Assembly: GCA_022844565.1 (NCBI GenBank)
Contig: JALHLK010000012.1
Location: forward strand, 38,866 to 102,865
Reading direction: 5' to 3'
From: Saprospiraceae bacterium
GTDB taxonomy: Bacteria > Bacteroidota > Bacteroidia > Chitinophagales > Saprospiraceae
DNA: 64,000 nucleotides
The notes under the pieces are model-generated. The model had not been told where the DNA came from and did not search any database. It was given only the letters and a program-made list of their open reading frames with translations. Positions 51,493 to 61,180 of the stretch are shown here, one piece after another. The stretch's first letter is position 1. Each line of letters opens with the position of its first letter. Position numbers and translations under genes: made by a program.

Positions 51493-52374
51493 CTATTTCC
51501 TTAATACCATCAGAGCATTAGCAACCTTCCGCTCACCAGCATGATCAAAAATTCTATTGTCACAAGGCATATTTACTACCCCAGCAGCACTACCCTCATC
51601 CACATACATCGTTGTAGAACCACCTCCATCAAAATTTATTGCAGAGGTGCATTCTAACGCTAACAATAATTCTGTAAGTTCAAATAAACTCAACCCATAA
51701 GCTTCATTACTGCGACCATCAGCAGTGAGTAATATCACTTCGTCATCAGTAATACAAGCACAAGTCCTTGGATGTCTATTTTTATTAAAAGCATTGTCTA
51801 CCAAGGAGACAACATTACCATCCAAGATTAGCAGAGGTCCAGATTCGATGGCATTTGGCCATTTCAGTCTTTCATCCCAATGCTTACCCATGCTGGTGTC
51901 TCTTTGTAAAATTTGGGCTTGAGGACCGTCAAAAACAAAAACACCCATTTGGTGAGAACTGTACTTACCTTTATTGATTACAGTAGTATCGACAATCTTT
52001 CCATTTTGCTTTATCATGTTAACCGATTGGCCCGTTTTTACATTAAAAAATGAGGCGTTTACTGCACCAATTGCATTATTCGCTTTTGCCAATTCACTAG
52101 TCAACGTACCTTCATCTGGTGTTGTCTTTGCCACTGCTAATTGAAGGTTTTTGCTTCCTTTTGAGATACGAAGGAGGTGTATATGTTGTCTAGAATTAAA
52201 AATAGAAGAATCCCTTGTGTGGATGTATTCCCATTTTAAACCTTCTACTAATTCCTTTTTTGTCCATTCACTCTTTACAAGTAATTCTTTTACAGCACTT
52301 TGAGAATTAATAATTTCTATATATAAAATGCATACAGCTACTGTTATAAATAATTTAACATTTCTTTTTACCAT
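51493..52374 (-). CDS. Phosphodiester glycosidase family (NAGPA/DUF2233) protein
   Basis: The 293-residue exported protein has a signal region (LFITVAVCILYIEIINS). The NAGPA domain has IHLLRISKGSKNLQLAVAKT, AIGAVNASFFNVKTG, HPRTCACITDDEVILLTADG and the family-defining NFDGGGSTTMYV, followed by a C-terminal ERKVANALMVLRK. These enzymes remove sugar from phosphodiester-linked glycans or act on exopolysaccharide. It is a single gene, but it is the third phosphodiester-acting enzyme in this half of the window. The 3' end abuts a minisatellite array. Confidence 0.92.
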   Translation of the reverse strand: MVKRNVKLFITVAVCILYIEIINSQSAVKELLVKSEWTKKELVEGLKWEYIHTRDSSIFNSRQHIHLLRISKGSKNLQLAVAKTTPDEGTLTSELAKANNAIGAVNASFFNVKTGQSVNMIKQNGKIVDTTVINKGKYSSHQMGVFVFDGPQAQILQRDTSMGKHWDERLKWPNAIESGPLLILDGNVVSLVDNAFNKNRHPRTCACITDDEVILLTADGRSNEAYGLSLFELTELLLALECTSAINFDGGGSTTMYVDEGSAAGVVNMPCDNRIFDHAGERKVANALMVLRK

Positions 52375-52433
52375 ATTATACTAACTTTTGAGTCATACAT
52401 CGTAGTCTTACTAATAAATTAAAATACAATACT

Positions 52434-52826
52434 ATGAACTTTAAAAACATTTTGATAATTGCTGCGGCTCTATTTTTATTTTCTTGTTCTGATAATGATA
52501 CAGATGTCTTTTCTGAATTAAAATTCAAAATTGGAGAAAGTTACAAAGTGGACGACAAAAAAAACCTTGAAATCACCAAAATCAATGAATCAAGATGTCC
52601 TATCGGTGTCACATGCATCCGACAAGGTGAAGCATTTATTATTTTTAAGCTCACTGAAGGCAACACTTCCAAACTAGATTCGACATTTGTTGTAGGTAAA
52701 ACTGAAAAAAAAGATACCATCTTTTCAAATCTTTTTCTAAACATTACTTCACTTGATCCTCACCCTGAGAAAGATAAAACAATAAAACAATCAGATTACA
52801 CACTTACTATGAAGGTGACAAAGTAG
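52434..52826 (+). CDS. Small lipoprotein with CPxxVxC motif
   Basis: This 130-residue protein has a lipoprotein signal (IIAAALFLFSC). A beta-sandwich-like domain contains the SRCPIGVTCIRQGEAFIIF motif, a cysteine pair found in many small Bacteroidota lipoproteins of unknown role. The two cysteines probably form a disulphide. It is divergent from the phosphodiester glycosidase gene (59 bp) and ends before a strong terminator, so it is a single-gene transcript. Confidence 0.8.
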   Translation: MNFKNILIIAAALFLFSCSDNDTDVFSELKFKIGESYKVDDKKNLEITKINESRCPIGVTCIRQGEAFIIFKLTEGNTSKLDSTFVVGKTEKKDTIFSNLFLNITSLDPHPEKDKTIKQSDYTLTMKVTK

Positions 52827-52855
52827 ACTCCATTTCTGCTTAAAAAGGGATAATA

Positions 52856-52895
52856 ATGCCGACAAAACGAATATTTTGGTCGGCATTTTTATTTT
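52856..52895 (+). terminator. Rho-independent terminator after the small lipoprotein gene
   Basis: ATGCCGAC (52856-52863) pairs with GTCGGCAT (52879-52886), with further A-T pairs inside, followed by TTTTATTTT. Confidence 0.9.
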
Positions 52896-52920
52896 AGCAT
52901 TCTAAATAAGGGAAAAACCT

Positions 52921-52928
52921 TATCTTTG
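52921..52928 (+). promoter_or_regulatory. -7 promoter box for the pseudouridine synthase operon (TATCTTTG)
   Basis: Perfect TANNTTTG match, 20 bp before the ATG at 52949. Confidence 0.7.
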
Positions 52929-52948
52929 CATTTAAATTCTTTCTAATA

Positions 52949-53920
52949 ATGCGTAATTCTAAGCAAAAAAAAGTCTTCAAAGGAGATTTCTCTAAATTCA
53001 TAACAAAAGAAAAATCTAAAGATGAAGTCATTTTTGAAAAAACAGAAAAATCCTTTCCTAATAAAATAAAGCGTATTGTCGATGGAGAATTAGCTAAATT
53101 AGAAGCCCCTAAAAAAGTTAAAGAGGTTATAAAACCAGTTAAACCGCTCGTTGAGAAAAAAACTCAACCAACACCAAAAATCGAAGAAAACAAAAATTCA
53201 GAGCCATTAAAACTGAATAAGTACTTAGCACATGCTGGCCTTTTTTCAAGAAGAACAGCAGCAGAAGTTGTGAAACAAGGTAAGGTATTGGTAAATAACA
53301 ATGTCCAAACAGATCCTGCATACACCGTACTCCCTAGTGATATCGTTACCTTCGAAGGTAAAACTATTCGGGTAGAAGAGAAAAAAGTTTACGTCCTAAT
53401 GAACAAACCTAAAAACACCATTACGACGCTATCTGACGAAAAAAGTAGAAAAACAGTTACAGAAATTGTCCAGCCAAAATACCAACAAAGGATATACCCA
53501 GTAGGCAGATTAGATAGAAATACAACCGGTCTATTGTTATTGACAAATGATGGAGACCTTACAACCAAACTCTCCCATCCATCATATAAAGTGAAGAAAA
53601 TTTACCTCGCAACTTTAGACAAGAATATAAAGCCCGAAGAATTGGAGAAAATCAAACTTGGTTTAGATTTAGAAGATGGCAAAGCTGAAGTAGATGAGAT
53701 CGTATATGGAGATAATGGTAAAAATGAAGTACTCATCACTATTCATATAGGCAAAAATAGAATTGTACGTAGAATATTTGAGCACCTTGGCTACGAAGTT
53801 GTGAAATTAGACAGAATCTATTATGCAGGGTTGACTAAAAAAGATATACCGAGAGGCTTTTTTAGAGACCTAAACCAAGAAGAAATTAACATGCTTAAAC
53901 ATTTTTCAGTAAAAAAGTAG
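52949..53920 (+). CDS. Pseudouridine synthase of the RsuA/RluB/RluE/RluF family
   Basis: The 323-residue protein has a lysine-rich N-terminal extension of about 85 residues. It is followed by an S4 RNA-binding domain (LNKYLAHAGLFSRRTAAEVV, 88-135) and the catalytic domain with the essential aspartate in YPVGRLDRNTTGLLLL (D189). The RIVRRIFEHLGYEVVKLDRI block follows. It isomerises uridine in ribosomal RNA; RluB-type specificity (23S helix 89) is likely but not certain. Extended basic N-termini are usual in Bacteroidota members. It is followed by rlmN after 9 bp, forming an rRNA-modification operon. Confidence 0.93.
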   Translation: MRNSKQKKVFKGDFSKFITKEKSKDEVIFEKTEKSFPNKIKRIVDGELAKLEAPKKVKEVIKPVKPLVEKKTQPTPKIEENKNSEPLKLNKYLAHAGLFSRRTAAEVVKQGKVLVNNNVQTDPAYTVLPSDIVTFEGKTIRVEEKKVYVLMNKPKNTITTLSDEKSRKTVTEIVQPKYQQRIYPVGRLDRNTTGLLLLTNDGDLTTKLSHPSYKVKKIYLATLDKNIKPEELEKIKLGLDLEDGKAEVDEIVYGDNGKNEVLITIHIGKNRIVRRIFEHLGYEVVKLDRIYYAGLTKKDIPRGFFRDLNQEEINMLKHFSVKK

Positions 53921-53929
53921 TGTGTCATC

Positions 53930-54964
53930 ATGATTGATATTAGAAATTTGTCTAAGCTGGAGTTGGAGGCCAAATTTACTGAAATGGGTGAACCAAAATT
54001 CAGGTCAGGTCAAGTATGGCAATGGCTTTGGCAAAAAGGAATAACGAATTTTGATGAAATGTCAAACCTCTCAAAGCCACTCCGCGATAAGCTGAAAGAA
54101 CTTTTCTTCATCAATACCATTACCTTAGACAAATCGCAATACAGTGCTGATGGTACGATCAAATCAAGGTTTAAACTCCATGACGGTCATATGATAGAAG
54201 CTGTACTCATACCTGTCGTTGACGATAAAAGATTTACAGTATGCATTTCTTGTCAAGTAGGATGCAGCCTTACCTGTAGTTTTTGTGCAACAGGACAAAT
54301 GAAAAGGGTTCGCAATCTTGATCCAGGAGAGATTTTTGACCAAGTAATTGCTGTCAACCACCTGTCTATGGCTTACTTCGATCATCATATTACGAATATT
54401 GTATACATGGGTATGGGCGAACCGCTTCTTGCTTACAACAGTGTTATGAAAAGTATTGAGCATATTACGGACCCAAAAGGCCTAGCTATGTCTCCCAAAA
54501 GAATAACAGTAAGTACGGCAGGAATTGCTAAAATGATCGTAAAAATGGCTGACGATGGCACTAAAGTAAACCTAGCTTTGAGCCTCCACGCTGCAGATGA
54601 TACCAAAAGGAATGAAATTATGCCCATCAATGAACAAAATAATTTAAAAGTACTGATGGATAGTCTTAAGTACTTTTACAAAACTACGGGGAATAGAATA
54701 TCTTATGAGTATATAGCCTTCGACAATTTTAACGACAAATTGGAAGACGCAAAAAACCTTGTTAAGTTGTGTTCTCAATTTCCAGTCAAGGTAAACGTAA
54801 TCGAGTATAACAACGTCGATGGAGTAACACTTACAAAGGCAAAAGAAGAAAAAATTGATGAATTTGCTAAATACGTGCGTAGCAAAGGTGTTATGATTTC
54901 AATTCGACGAAGTAGAGGTAAAGACATTGATGCCGCTTGTGGTCAATTAGCGAATAAAGATTAA
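53930..54964 (+). CDS. rlmN: Dual-specificity RNA methyltransferase RlmN (23S rRNA A2503 C2-methylation)
   Basis: This 344-residue radical SAM enzyme has the CxxxCxxC cluster in GCSLTCSFCATGQ (C112, C116, C119), the MGMGEPLLAYNSV motif and SLHAADDTKRNEIMP. The C-terminal catalytic cysteine is in DAACGQLA. It methylates C2 of A2503 in 23S rRNA and A37 in some tRNAs. Cfr-type resistance enzymes are related, but the context and closeness to housekeeping RlmN favour the latter. The start is 9 bp after the pseudouridine synthase, and the GT39 gene follows 10 bp later. Confidence 0.97.
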   Translation: MIDIRNLSKLELEAKFTEMGEPKFRSGQVWQWLWQKGITNFDEMSNLSKPLRDKLKELFFINTITLDKSQYSADGTIKSRFKLHDGHMIEAVLIPVVDDKRFTVCISCQVGCSLTCSFCATGQMKRVRNLDPGEIFDQVIAVNHLSMAYFDHHITNIVYMGMGEPLLAYNSVMKSIEHITDPKGLAMSPKRITVSTAGIAKMIVKMADDGTKVNLALSLHAADDTKRNEIMPINEQNNLKVLMDSLKYFYKTTGNRISYEYIAFDNFNDKLEDAKNLVKLCSQFPVKVNVIEYNNVDGVTLTKAKEEKIDEFAKYVRSKGVMISIRRSRGKDIDAACGQLANKD

Positions 54965-54974
54965 GTTTTATTTT

Positions 54975-56522
54975 ATGAATTTAAAAGCTAAGAACACACA
55001 TCCTTCCTCTTTTCTTTACATTGTGTTTGCTCTTGCAATTCCAATTTTAGTATCGAGAATTTTGTTCCTAAATGTTGCTGCGGGTAATGACGAATCCATG
55101 TATTATATCTTGGGAGAAGAAACTTTAAAAGGAAATGTTCCCTACTCTACTTTTTATGAAATGAAGCCCCCTTTATTATTTTTTAACTATGCGATTGTGG
55201 CCTTGTTTTTTAGTAAAAGTGTGCTTGGATTACATTTAGCTGGCCTATTCGTTTCTATTTTGAATACCATTCTTTTTTACTACCTTATTTGTAAAATCTT
55301 AGATAGAGATAAAGGGCTGATTTCTGCCTTAGTTTTTTTTACATTAATATCGAGCCCACAACTATGCGGCCTATACTTACTAAGCGAGCATTTCGTGTTA
55401 ATTTTTGTTTTTTTATCTTTGATTTGGATAGTAAAAAGTAATTCTGAACAAAATAAAAATTTATTTATTTCTGGGTTCTTTTTAGGTATTGGAGTTTTAA
55501 CAAAGCAGTCGGCTATTTTCTTTATCCCATTGCATTTATACCTATTATCTGAATATTACCAACCTTTTACCTATTTAAAAAAAATTAGTGTTTTGGTGGC
55601 TGGAGGATTAAGTATCTTGTTGGTAACTTTATTTTATCTATTTGCCACCGATAGTGCGACAGATGCCTATTACTGGATTTTGAAACACAGCCAAGCTTAT
55701 ACCACTAAAAACACTATAAGCGACAGCTTCGAACCGTTTAAGTTCTTTTTAAGTGTATTTGTTACTAATCACATCGTTTTTTTGATTTTAGCTGGTATTG
55801 GTTTTTCTATTTCAGCTATAAATAAGTTAAAAAAGGAGGTGATTATCGGTCTATTATTATTTTGTATTGGGATTATTGCTCTTTTACCTGGTTTAAGGTT
55901 CTATTCACAATATTGGATACTACTTGTTCCAAGTTTAGCCTTGATGTCTTCATATATCCTCAACTTAGAATACAAGTTAAAACAAATAAAGTATATTATT
56001 CCTCTAGCATGTCTCATCCACTTTGGTTTAAATTATAGAGATTTTTTCCCTAAGGATAAGGATGCATTCATTTCCTCAACTTTTGGTGGGCAAAATTTTA
56101 AAGAATTAAAGTTGCTTAGTGAAAAACTAGAAAAGATTATGAAAAAAGATGAAACCTTTTTGGCACTTGGAGGAATTCCTCAAACATATCTTTACACAAA
56201 TAAGTCTCCTATCACACATCACGTTTGGACGCCAATGATCAGTTTTAAGAATAAAGAGTGTGAGAAATATAGAACTGAATTTAAAACATCATTTGAGACT
56301 AATCCACCTGACTATGTATTTTTTAGTTATAACCCTTATCATTGGTCATTCACCAAAGACGCGTCACAAGAAATTTACAACTATGTTTTTAGACAAGTCA
56401 ATAACAATTACCAAAAAATAATGGCTATTGACCTTATTGCTCCAAAAGAAATTGTGGCTGGAAATGAAATATTTAACTTTACTGAAAAAGAAAATTCAAT
56501 GGTCGTCTACAAAAGAAAGTAA
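54975..56522 (+). CDS. GT39/PMT-like polytopic membrane glycosyltransferase (second copy)
   Basis: The 515-residue membrane protein has about ten helices. The first loop NDESMYYILGEETLKGNVPY, followed by YEMKPPLLFF, carries the acidic and proline motifs of GT-C enzymes. A C-terminal soluble domain ends VVYKRK. It is the same general family as the 7696-9213 protein but divergent. It probably uses a polyprenyl-phosphate sugar donor to glycosylate envelope lipid or protein. It is cotranscribed with rlmN by position (10 bp), a link that is likely accidental. Confidence 0.85.
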   Translation: MNLKAKNTHPSSFLYIVFALAIPILVSRILFLNVAAGNDESMYYILGEETLKGNVPYSTFYEMKPPLLFFNYAIVALFFSKSVLGLHLAGLFVSILNTILFYYLICKILDRDKGLISALVFFTLISSPQLCGLYLLSEHFVLIFVFLSLIWIVKSNSEQNKNLFISGFFLGIGVLTKQSAIFFIPLHLYLLSEYYQPFTYLKKISVLVAGGLSILLVTLFYLFATDSATDAYYWILKHSQAYTTKNTISDSFEPFKFFLSVFVTNHIVFLILAGIGFSISAINKLKKEVIIGLLLFCIGIIALLPGLRFYSQYWILLVPSLALMSSYILNLEYKLKQIKYIIPLACLIHFGLNYRDFFPKDKDAFISSTFGGQNFKELKLLSEKLEKIMKKDETFLALGGIPQTYLYTNKSPITHHVWTPMISFKNKECEKYRTEFKTSFETNPPDYVFFSYNPYHWSFTKDASQEIYNYVFRQVNNNYQKIMAIDLIAPKEIVAGNEIFNFTEKENSMVVYKRK

Positions 56523-56532
56523 AGAAATGTTA

Positions 56533-59500
56533 CTACTTTAATTGTTTCATCAATTCCTCCACTGCTCGTTTCAATTGATTGTCAGTTCCCCTCGCTAACC
56601 AGTCTATATCATTTTCAACCAATATATCAGGTACAGCGGGTCCATCAATTTCTTGATTTACATCAGTGGCTTTTGTATACCAACCTCTGAGTGGTAGGCG
56701 AATGAATGAACCATCCATTAATCCTTTGCCTCCCGTAGAAATAACAGATCCGTTTGTTGGTTGACCTACCAATGTACCAATACCTAAGGTCTTATAAGCA
56801 TGTGAAAAAATCTCCGCATTGGAGTAACTTCCTTCATTACAAAGGGCAATAGAAGGCTTTGTCCATGCTGCATACACCAATCTTTCACCTATCGGATAGT
56901 AATCTCTAAATTTCAATTTGTTTTTTTCTAAATCTTCGGTTGCTCCACGTGGTATCGCATATGCATGTTGTTTGTAATTTAAGATAGTCATCAGGTAATC
57001 AGCTGTTGATCCTCCACCATTGTACCTCACATCGACCACAATTGCATCTTTCCCATAACCTGCTGCCATAAATTCACGTTCCACCACTTCAAAACTTCCA
57101 AAATCCATACCTTGAATGTGGATATAGCCAATACGGCCTTTAGAGTATTCATCTACCAATTTTTTTCGGTTGTCGACCCATTCTTGATATAACTGATCAC
57201 CTATATTGCTTGTAGGTCGAATGACTACTTCCTTTTCTTTACCACCCTTATTGACTACAGTTAGGATAATATTTTCATTTACCTTTCCATTTAAAAGCTC
57301 ATAGGCATTTTCATTACTTGCTATTTTACTTCCATTTATGGCGATGATTTTATCGTCGACATTCAGTTTACTTTTTGTTTTATCTGCAGGTGTTTCAGGT
57401 ACTACTCTCTTCACCACCAATCCATTATCTATGGGGTTTACTTCTACTCCAAGCCATCCTGTTGATTCTCTTTGCGTCTCTGCTCTATCTTCTACAGTCA
57501 AGCCCATATGACTAGAATTCAATTCCCCCAAAAGAAGATTAAACATATCTCTAAAATCATTATTAGTACTTGCGTTTACGCACCTTTCTTTGTACTTTTT
57601 ACCTAATTTATCCCAGTTATATCCATGAAATTTAGGGTCATAAAATCCATCTCTGATCGTCCTCCAAGCTTCTTCATATACTTGTGCTCTCTCTCCAACA
57701 TAATCTACTTTCATTTTAGACAAAAATGGTAAAGACTCACTTACACCAGTTTTACTATCAATACGTGAAAGACTTCCACCTCGAGAAAAATAAATAAATT
57801 TACCTTCTTTGTCAGTGCGAAGGCCGAAAGGACTTGACCCTCCCTTAGTTATTTCTTTCAAATTTTTACCATCCCACTTTATCGAGTATAAATCTCTACC
57901 TTGAGCGTTGCTTGATGATGTAGTATAGTAAAATGTTTCTCCATCGTTAGAAATGATTAAATCTGATTCATCTCCCGGAAAATTGGTCACTTGTACTATT
58001 CTATTGTGAATACCTTGAAAATCTATAACAATATCTTTTTTTGACCCTTTTTTATCACTTGGCTTAGCCGCTTCTTTTGCAGGTTCGTCTTCTAGCCAAT
58101 CGGTGTTTGTTTTTTCCCAATCTTCTTTTTTTAACCATACAAAATATACATCAGAGCTTTTTGATACAGACCTAGAAGATACAAAACCCAATTTAGATCC
58201 ATCAGCACTCCAATATGGCTGAGCATCTCTTCTTGGGTGCATAGAGATGTTTACAGGTTTGTCCATACCATCTACTTTATGGATGAATACTTCCTGATTG
58301 TAGTATAAATCTGTCATGCTGTAAGCCAAATACTTATCATCAGGACTCCACACCACACCATTCGCAGACGTCCAAGACTCAGAAAGCACTTTTTCATTTT
58401 TAAACTTAAAGAGGCTATCAATTTCAGAAACGACCAAGGTTCCCCGACCTCTTGTGTAGGCAATCTTCTTTAAATCATTAGATACTGACAAAGCAGACTC
58501 ATCAACTGCAGTATTTGTCAATCTACTTATTTTATGTTTAAGTGATTTAAAAATATTAGATTGACTTGTATCGGCAGATTGTACCATATAGATTTCAAAA
58601 TTCCCATCATTCCCATCACTCGTATACAGCAATGTGGTATCATTCAACCATTCAGGATTTATATCTCTAAAAGCATGATTGGTTAAATTTACACTTCTAG
58701 ACTTTTCCTTATCTGCCTCCTTCACAAAAATTTCACCTCTTATAGAAAAAGCAAGATATTTTCCATTTGGTGATATAGCGTATTGATTTGCACCGTTGGT
58801 AAATGTTTTATTTTCTTCATTGTCAAATCGCTCATCCGCATTGATCGTTACATTAAGTTTTGTAGGGGCTCCGCCAGTTGATTTCATGGTATAAAGAGCC
58901 ATATTTTGCTCAAAAACTATCGTGTTTCCATCTCCTGATATATCAAAGTGCCTGATAGATTCATCCTTAAAGTTTGTCAATTTCGACGGTTTTTGTTTGA
59001 AAGGGTCTTTATTATTTAGATCTACGGTATACAAATTATACTCCCCTTCTACACTACTTAAAAAATACAGTACATTTTTCACACCCCACTTAGGCATCAC
59101 ATCATTGGTCTTAAAACCCTCAATTTTGTGATATGACTTCTTTTGTGTATCGTAAATCCAAATCTTACGAGCCGAACTCCCTTGATAATCTTTACGAGCT
59201 ACAGGGTTGATATCACCCCTTACAAAAGCAAGAAATCGTCGATCAGGTGAAAGTGTAGCTTCATACCCTAAAGCATCCAAATATCTAGACTCTGTACCTC
59301 CATCAGGATTGATACTGTGTATTTCACTCGGTCTTTCTAATTGCCTAAACTCTCTATTTGCAGACAAAAATATTTTATCGCTGTGGTTCCAACTAGTAGC
59401 CATATCACTTCCAGAATGGTATGTTAGTCGCTTAGGTACGCCTCCTTCGATTCCTACTGTATAAATATCATTGTTGCCATATCTTGCACCTGTGAAGGCA

Positions 59501-59739
59501 ATCTTACTACCATCAGGGCTAAATATAGGCATTGACTCATAAGCCTCGTGTATAGTCAATCTAGTTGCTTTTCCTCCTTTACCCGACACGGTCCATATAT
59601 CCCCTTGATACGAAAAGGAAACCAATGACCCATCTTTATTAATCGCAGGATGTCGTAACAATAAGTTCGATTGAGCTCTGAGGCTTATAGTAATTATTGA
59701 AAAAAATAAAAATAATTGTATGAATCTAATATGTAACAT
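56533..59739 (-). CDS. Tricorn-like S41 family protease
   Basis: From ATG 59739 (MLHIRFIQLFLFFSIITISL, signal peptide) the protein has 1068 residues. Two WD40-like propellers (about 25-310 and 320-650; repeated IFSPDGSKIAFTG and WSPDDKYLAYS motifs) come first, then a tricorn core with catalytic histidine in LLGELNSSHMGL (H744). A PDZ domain (GWLGVEVNPIDNGLVVKRVV) and an S41 domain with nucleophile serine in NEGSYSNAEIF (S973) follow. The order matches archaeal tricorn, which degrades peptides released by the proteasome. Here it is exported and acts in the periplasm. A longer start at 59811 would place residues before the signal peptide and is rejected. Confidence 0.94.
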   Translation of the reverse strand: MLHIRFIQLFLFFSIITISLRAQSNLLLRHPAINKDGSLVSFSYQGDIWTVSGKGGKATRLTIHEAYESMPIFSPDGSKIAFTGARYGNNDIYTVGIEGGVPKRLTYHSGSDMATSWNHSDKIFLSANREFRQLERPSEIHSINPDGGTESRYLDALGYEATLSPDRRFLAFVRGDINPVARKDYQGSSARKIWIYDTQKKSYHKIEGFKTNDVMPKWGVKNVLYFLSSVEGEYNLYTVDLNNKDPFKQKPSKLTNFKDESIRHFDISGDGNTIVFEQNMALYTMKSTGGAPTKLNVTINADERFDNEENKTFTNGANQYAISPNGKYLAFSIRGEIFVKEADKEKSRSVNLTNHAFRDINPEWLNDTTLLYTSDGNDGNFEIYMVQSADTSQSNIFKSLKHKISRLTNTAVDESALSVSNDLKKIAYTRGRGTLVVSEIDSLFKFKNEKVLSESWTSANGVVWSPDDKYLAYSMTDLYYNQEVFIHKVDGMDKPVNISMHPRRDAQPYWSADGSKLGFVSSRSVSKSSDVYFVWLKKEDWEKTNTDWLEDEPAKEAAKPSDKKGSKKDIVIDFQGIHNRIVQVTNFPGDESDLIISNDGETFYYTTSSSNAQGRDLYSIKWDGKNLKEITKGGSSPFGLRTDKEGKFIYFSRGGSLSRIDSKTGVSESLPFLSKMKVDYVGERAQVYEEAWRTIRDGFYDPKFHGYNWDKLGKKYKERCVNASTNNDFRDMFNLLLGELNSSHMGLTVEDRAETQRESTGWLGVEVNPIDNGLVVKRVVPETPADKTKSKLNVDDKIIAINGSKIASNENAYELLNGKVNENIILTVVNKGGKEKEVVIRPTSNIGDQLYQEWVDNRKKLVDEYSKGRIGYIHIQGMDFGSFEVVEREFMAAGYGKDAIVVDVRYNGGGSTADYLMTILNYKQHAYAIPRGATEDLEKNKLKFRDYYPIGERLVYAAWTKPSIALCNEGSYSNAEIFSHAYKTLGIGTLVGQPTNGSVISTGGKGLMDGSFIRLPLRGWYTKATDVNQEIDGPAVPDILVENDIDWLARGTDNQLKRAVEELMKQLK

Positions 59740-60022
59740 GTCTATGCTTTTCTTTTTAATGATAATCAAACCACTAATGTAAAAAATAAACTGAATAGAT
59801 TTTAACAACATTTAGTATTAACATTTTTATAACTAATTTTTAAGGGGTCTTTGGCTGTTTGTCTTTAGCTCTTGGTCTTTGGTTTGTTGTTCGATATAGA
59901 CTATTACCTAAAGACTGAATTGGCTTTAGGTGATCAACCTGTCAACGTATTTCATGAGGTGTCAAGTTCGCTAAAGACTATTACCTAAAGACTTAATAGG
60001 CTATTGGTCTGTGGAAAATGAA
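59740..60022. repeat. Gene-free spacer with TAAAGACT-type repeats
   Basis: GACTATTACCTAAAGACT occurs at 59899-59916 and again at 59976-59993. Related GTCTTTAG motifs lie at 59860 and resemble those at 50742 and 51168. No promoter box for the protease gene was found. Confidence 0.55.
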
Positions 60023-60054
60023 ACAGGGCTAAGATGTACTCACCTTAGCCCTGT
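60023..60054. terminator. Strong hairpin terminator downstream of the T9SS cargo gene
   Basis: ACAGGGCTAAG (60023-60033) pairs perfectly with CTTAGCCCTGT (60044-60054). On the minus strand TTTCATTTT follows, and on the plus strand TTTTATT, so it can act in both directions. Confidence 0.88.
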
Positions 60055-60078
60055 TTTATTATGATAGAATTAATAAAA

Positions 60079-61170
60079 TTAATCTATCTTTATAATATTC
60101 TTACTTGTAGTTTTACCACCACTATTGATTACTGTATTGTAAAGACCTGATACGAGATTTGGTAGATCAACCCTCAATACACTATCATTTGACTTTTGGT
60201 CAAAGATTAAAGCACCTCTGCTATCATAGATTTTAACTGAAGCATCTTTATCTAATCCTCTCAATGTAAATCCTCTCGTAAATGGATTTGGAAATACATC
60301 TACATCTCCACTCTTTTTAGAAAGCATTTCAACTGCTTTTATATCGCTGTAGACGAAGCTACCATCTGTGTCTACCATCTTCAACCTATAATAATTTATA
60401 CCATTATATGGCTCCAGATCTGAATGACTGTAAGCACTTTCATAGCTATTACCATTTACTCTTGCTATAAAATCAAACTTATCACCAGTTACAGATCTTT
60501 CTACTTCAAAATGTGAGAAGTTGGTTTCCGCTTCAGATGTCCAGTTAAGATTAACAAAATCAAATAATTTTTCAGCTTTAAATGAAGTTAAAATTATCGG
60601 CAAGATGCAAGAAACGGTTCCTGTTGTCGACTCTGCATCATCAGTAGGAACATTACTAAAACATGTAGCATCTTGAGGTACAGTCAGCTGAACTCCAATT
60701 CCTAAACCTTGTCCTGTTGTAACTCCTGTAGCTGGAACTGTTATATTTACAGTAAACGTAGTTTGGATAGGATTAAATGGATCAGAACCAGTCGAAGGAA
60801 TAGGCGCAATTTGTGTTGCAATTATTGTATTTGAGCCAGAAAAAGCATATGAAAAAAGTGATTTAAAACCTTGGGTATCACTAATGTTATTTGCTGCAAC
60901 GACTTGATCCGTAAATCTCCATCTTGTTACTGATATTGTTATTCTTAATCCTGAGCCACATACCGGATATGCTGTCAGTCCATCAACACCAAAGTTAAAA
61001 TTCGCTACCATAGCTTGACCGCAAGAAAATGTTCCTTCCGACAAACCTGCTGAATTATTAGGCTCTAAATCAATAGCTCCTGGCCTAGGATTATGTTGAC
61101 CTATTAACCTTGAAAAACAGGTTAAATTGATAAAGATTAGTAGTACGAGTTTCATTAAATTTTGTTCCAT
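60079..61170 (-). CDS. Secreted protein with type IX secretion C-terminal sorting domain
   Basis: The 363-residue protein has a signal peptide (LVLLIFINLTCFSRLIG). It has a beta-rich domain of about 160 residues with two cysteines, an adhesin-like linker (LTSFKAEKLFDFVNLNWTSE, fibronectin-type) and a C-terminal T9SS type A domain (VDVFPNPFTRGFTLRGLD ... GLYNTVI ... TSKNIIKID). It should cross the outer membrane through the type IX system. It follows the SdrD-B repeat protein by 10 bp, so the two are cotranscribed and may form a surface structure together. Confidence 0.9.
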   Translation of the reverse strand: MEQNLMKLVLLIFINLTCFSRLIGQHNPRPGAIDLEPNNSAGLSEGTFSCGQAMVANFNFGVDGLTAYPVCGSGLRITISVTRWRFTDQVVAANNISDTQGFKSLFSYAFSGSNTIIATQIAPIPSTGSDPFNPIQTTFTVNITVPATGVTTGQGLGIGVQLTVPQDATCFSNVPTDDAESTTGTVSCILPIILTSFKAEKLFDFVNLNWTSEAETNFSHFEVERSVTGDKFDFIARVNGNSYESAYSHSDLEPYNGINYYRLKMVDTDGSFVYSDIKAVEMLSKKSGDVDVFPNPFTRGFTLRGLDKDASVKIYDSRGALIFDQKSNDSVLRVDLPNLVSGLYNTVINSGGKTTSKNIIKID

Positions 61171-61180
61171 TATTAAATTT

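Noticed and set aside
59740..59811. Start of the tricorn-like protease at 59811
   Set aside because: It would put 24 residues before a clear signal peptide starting at 59739.
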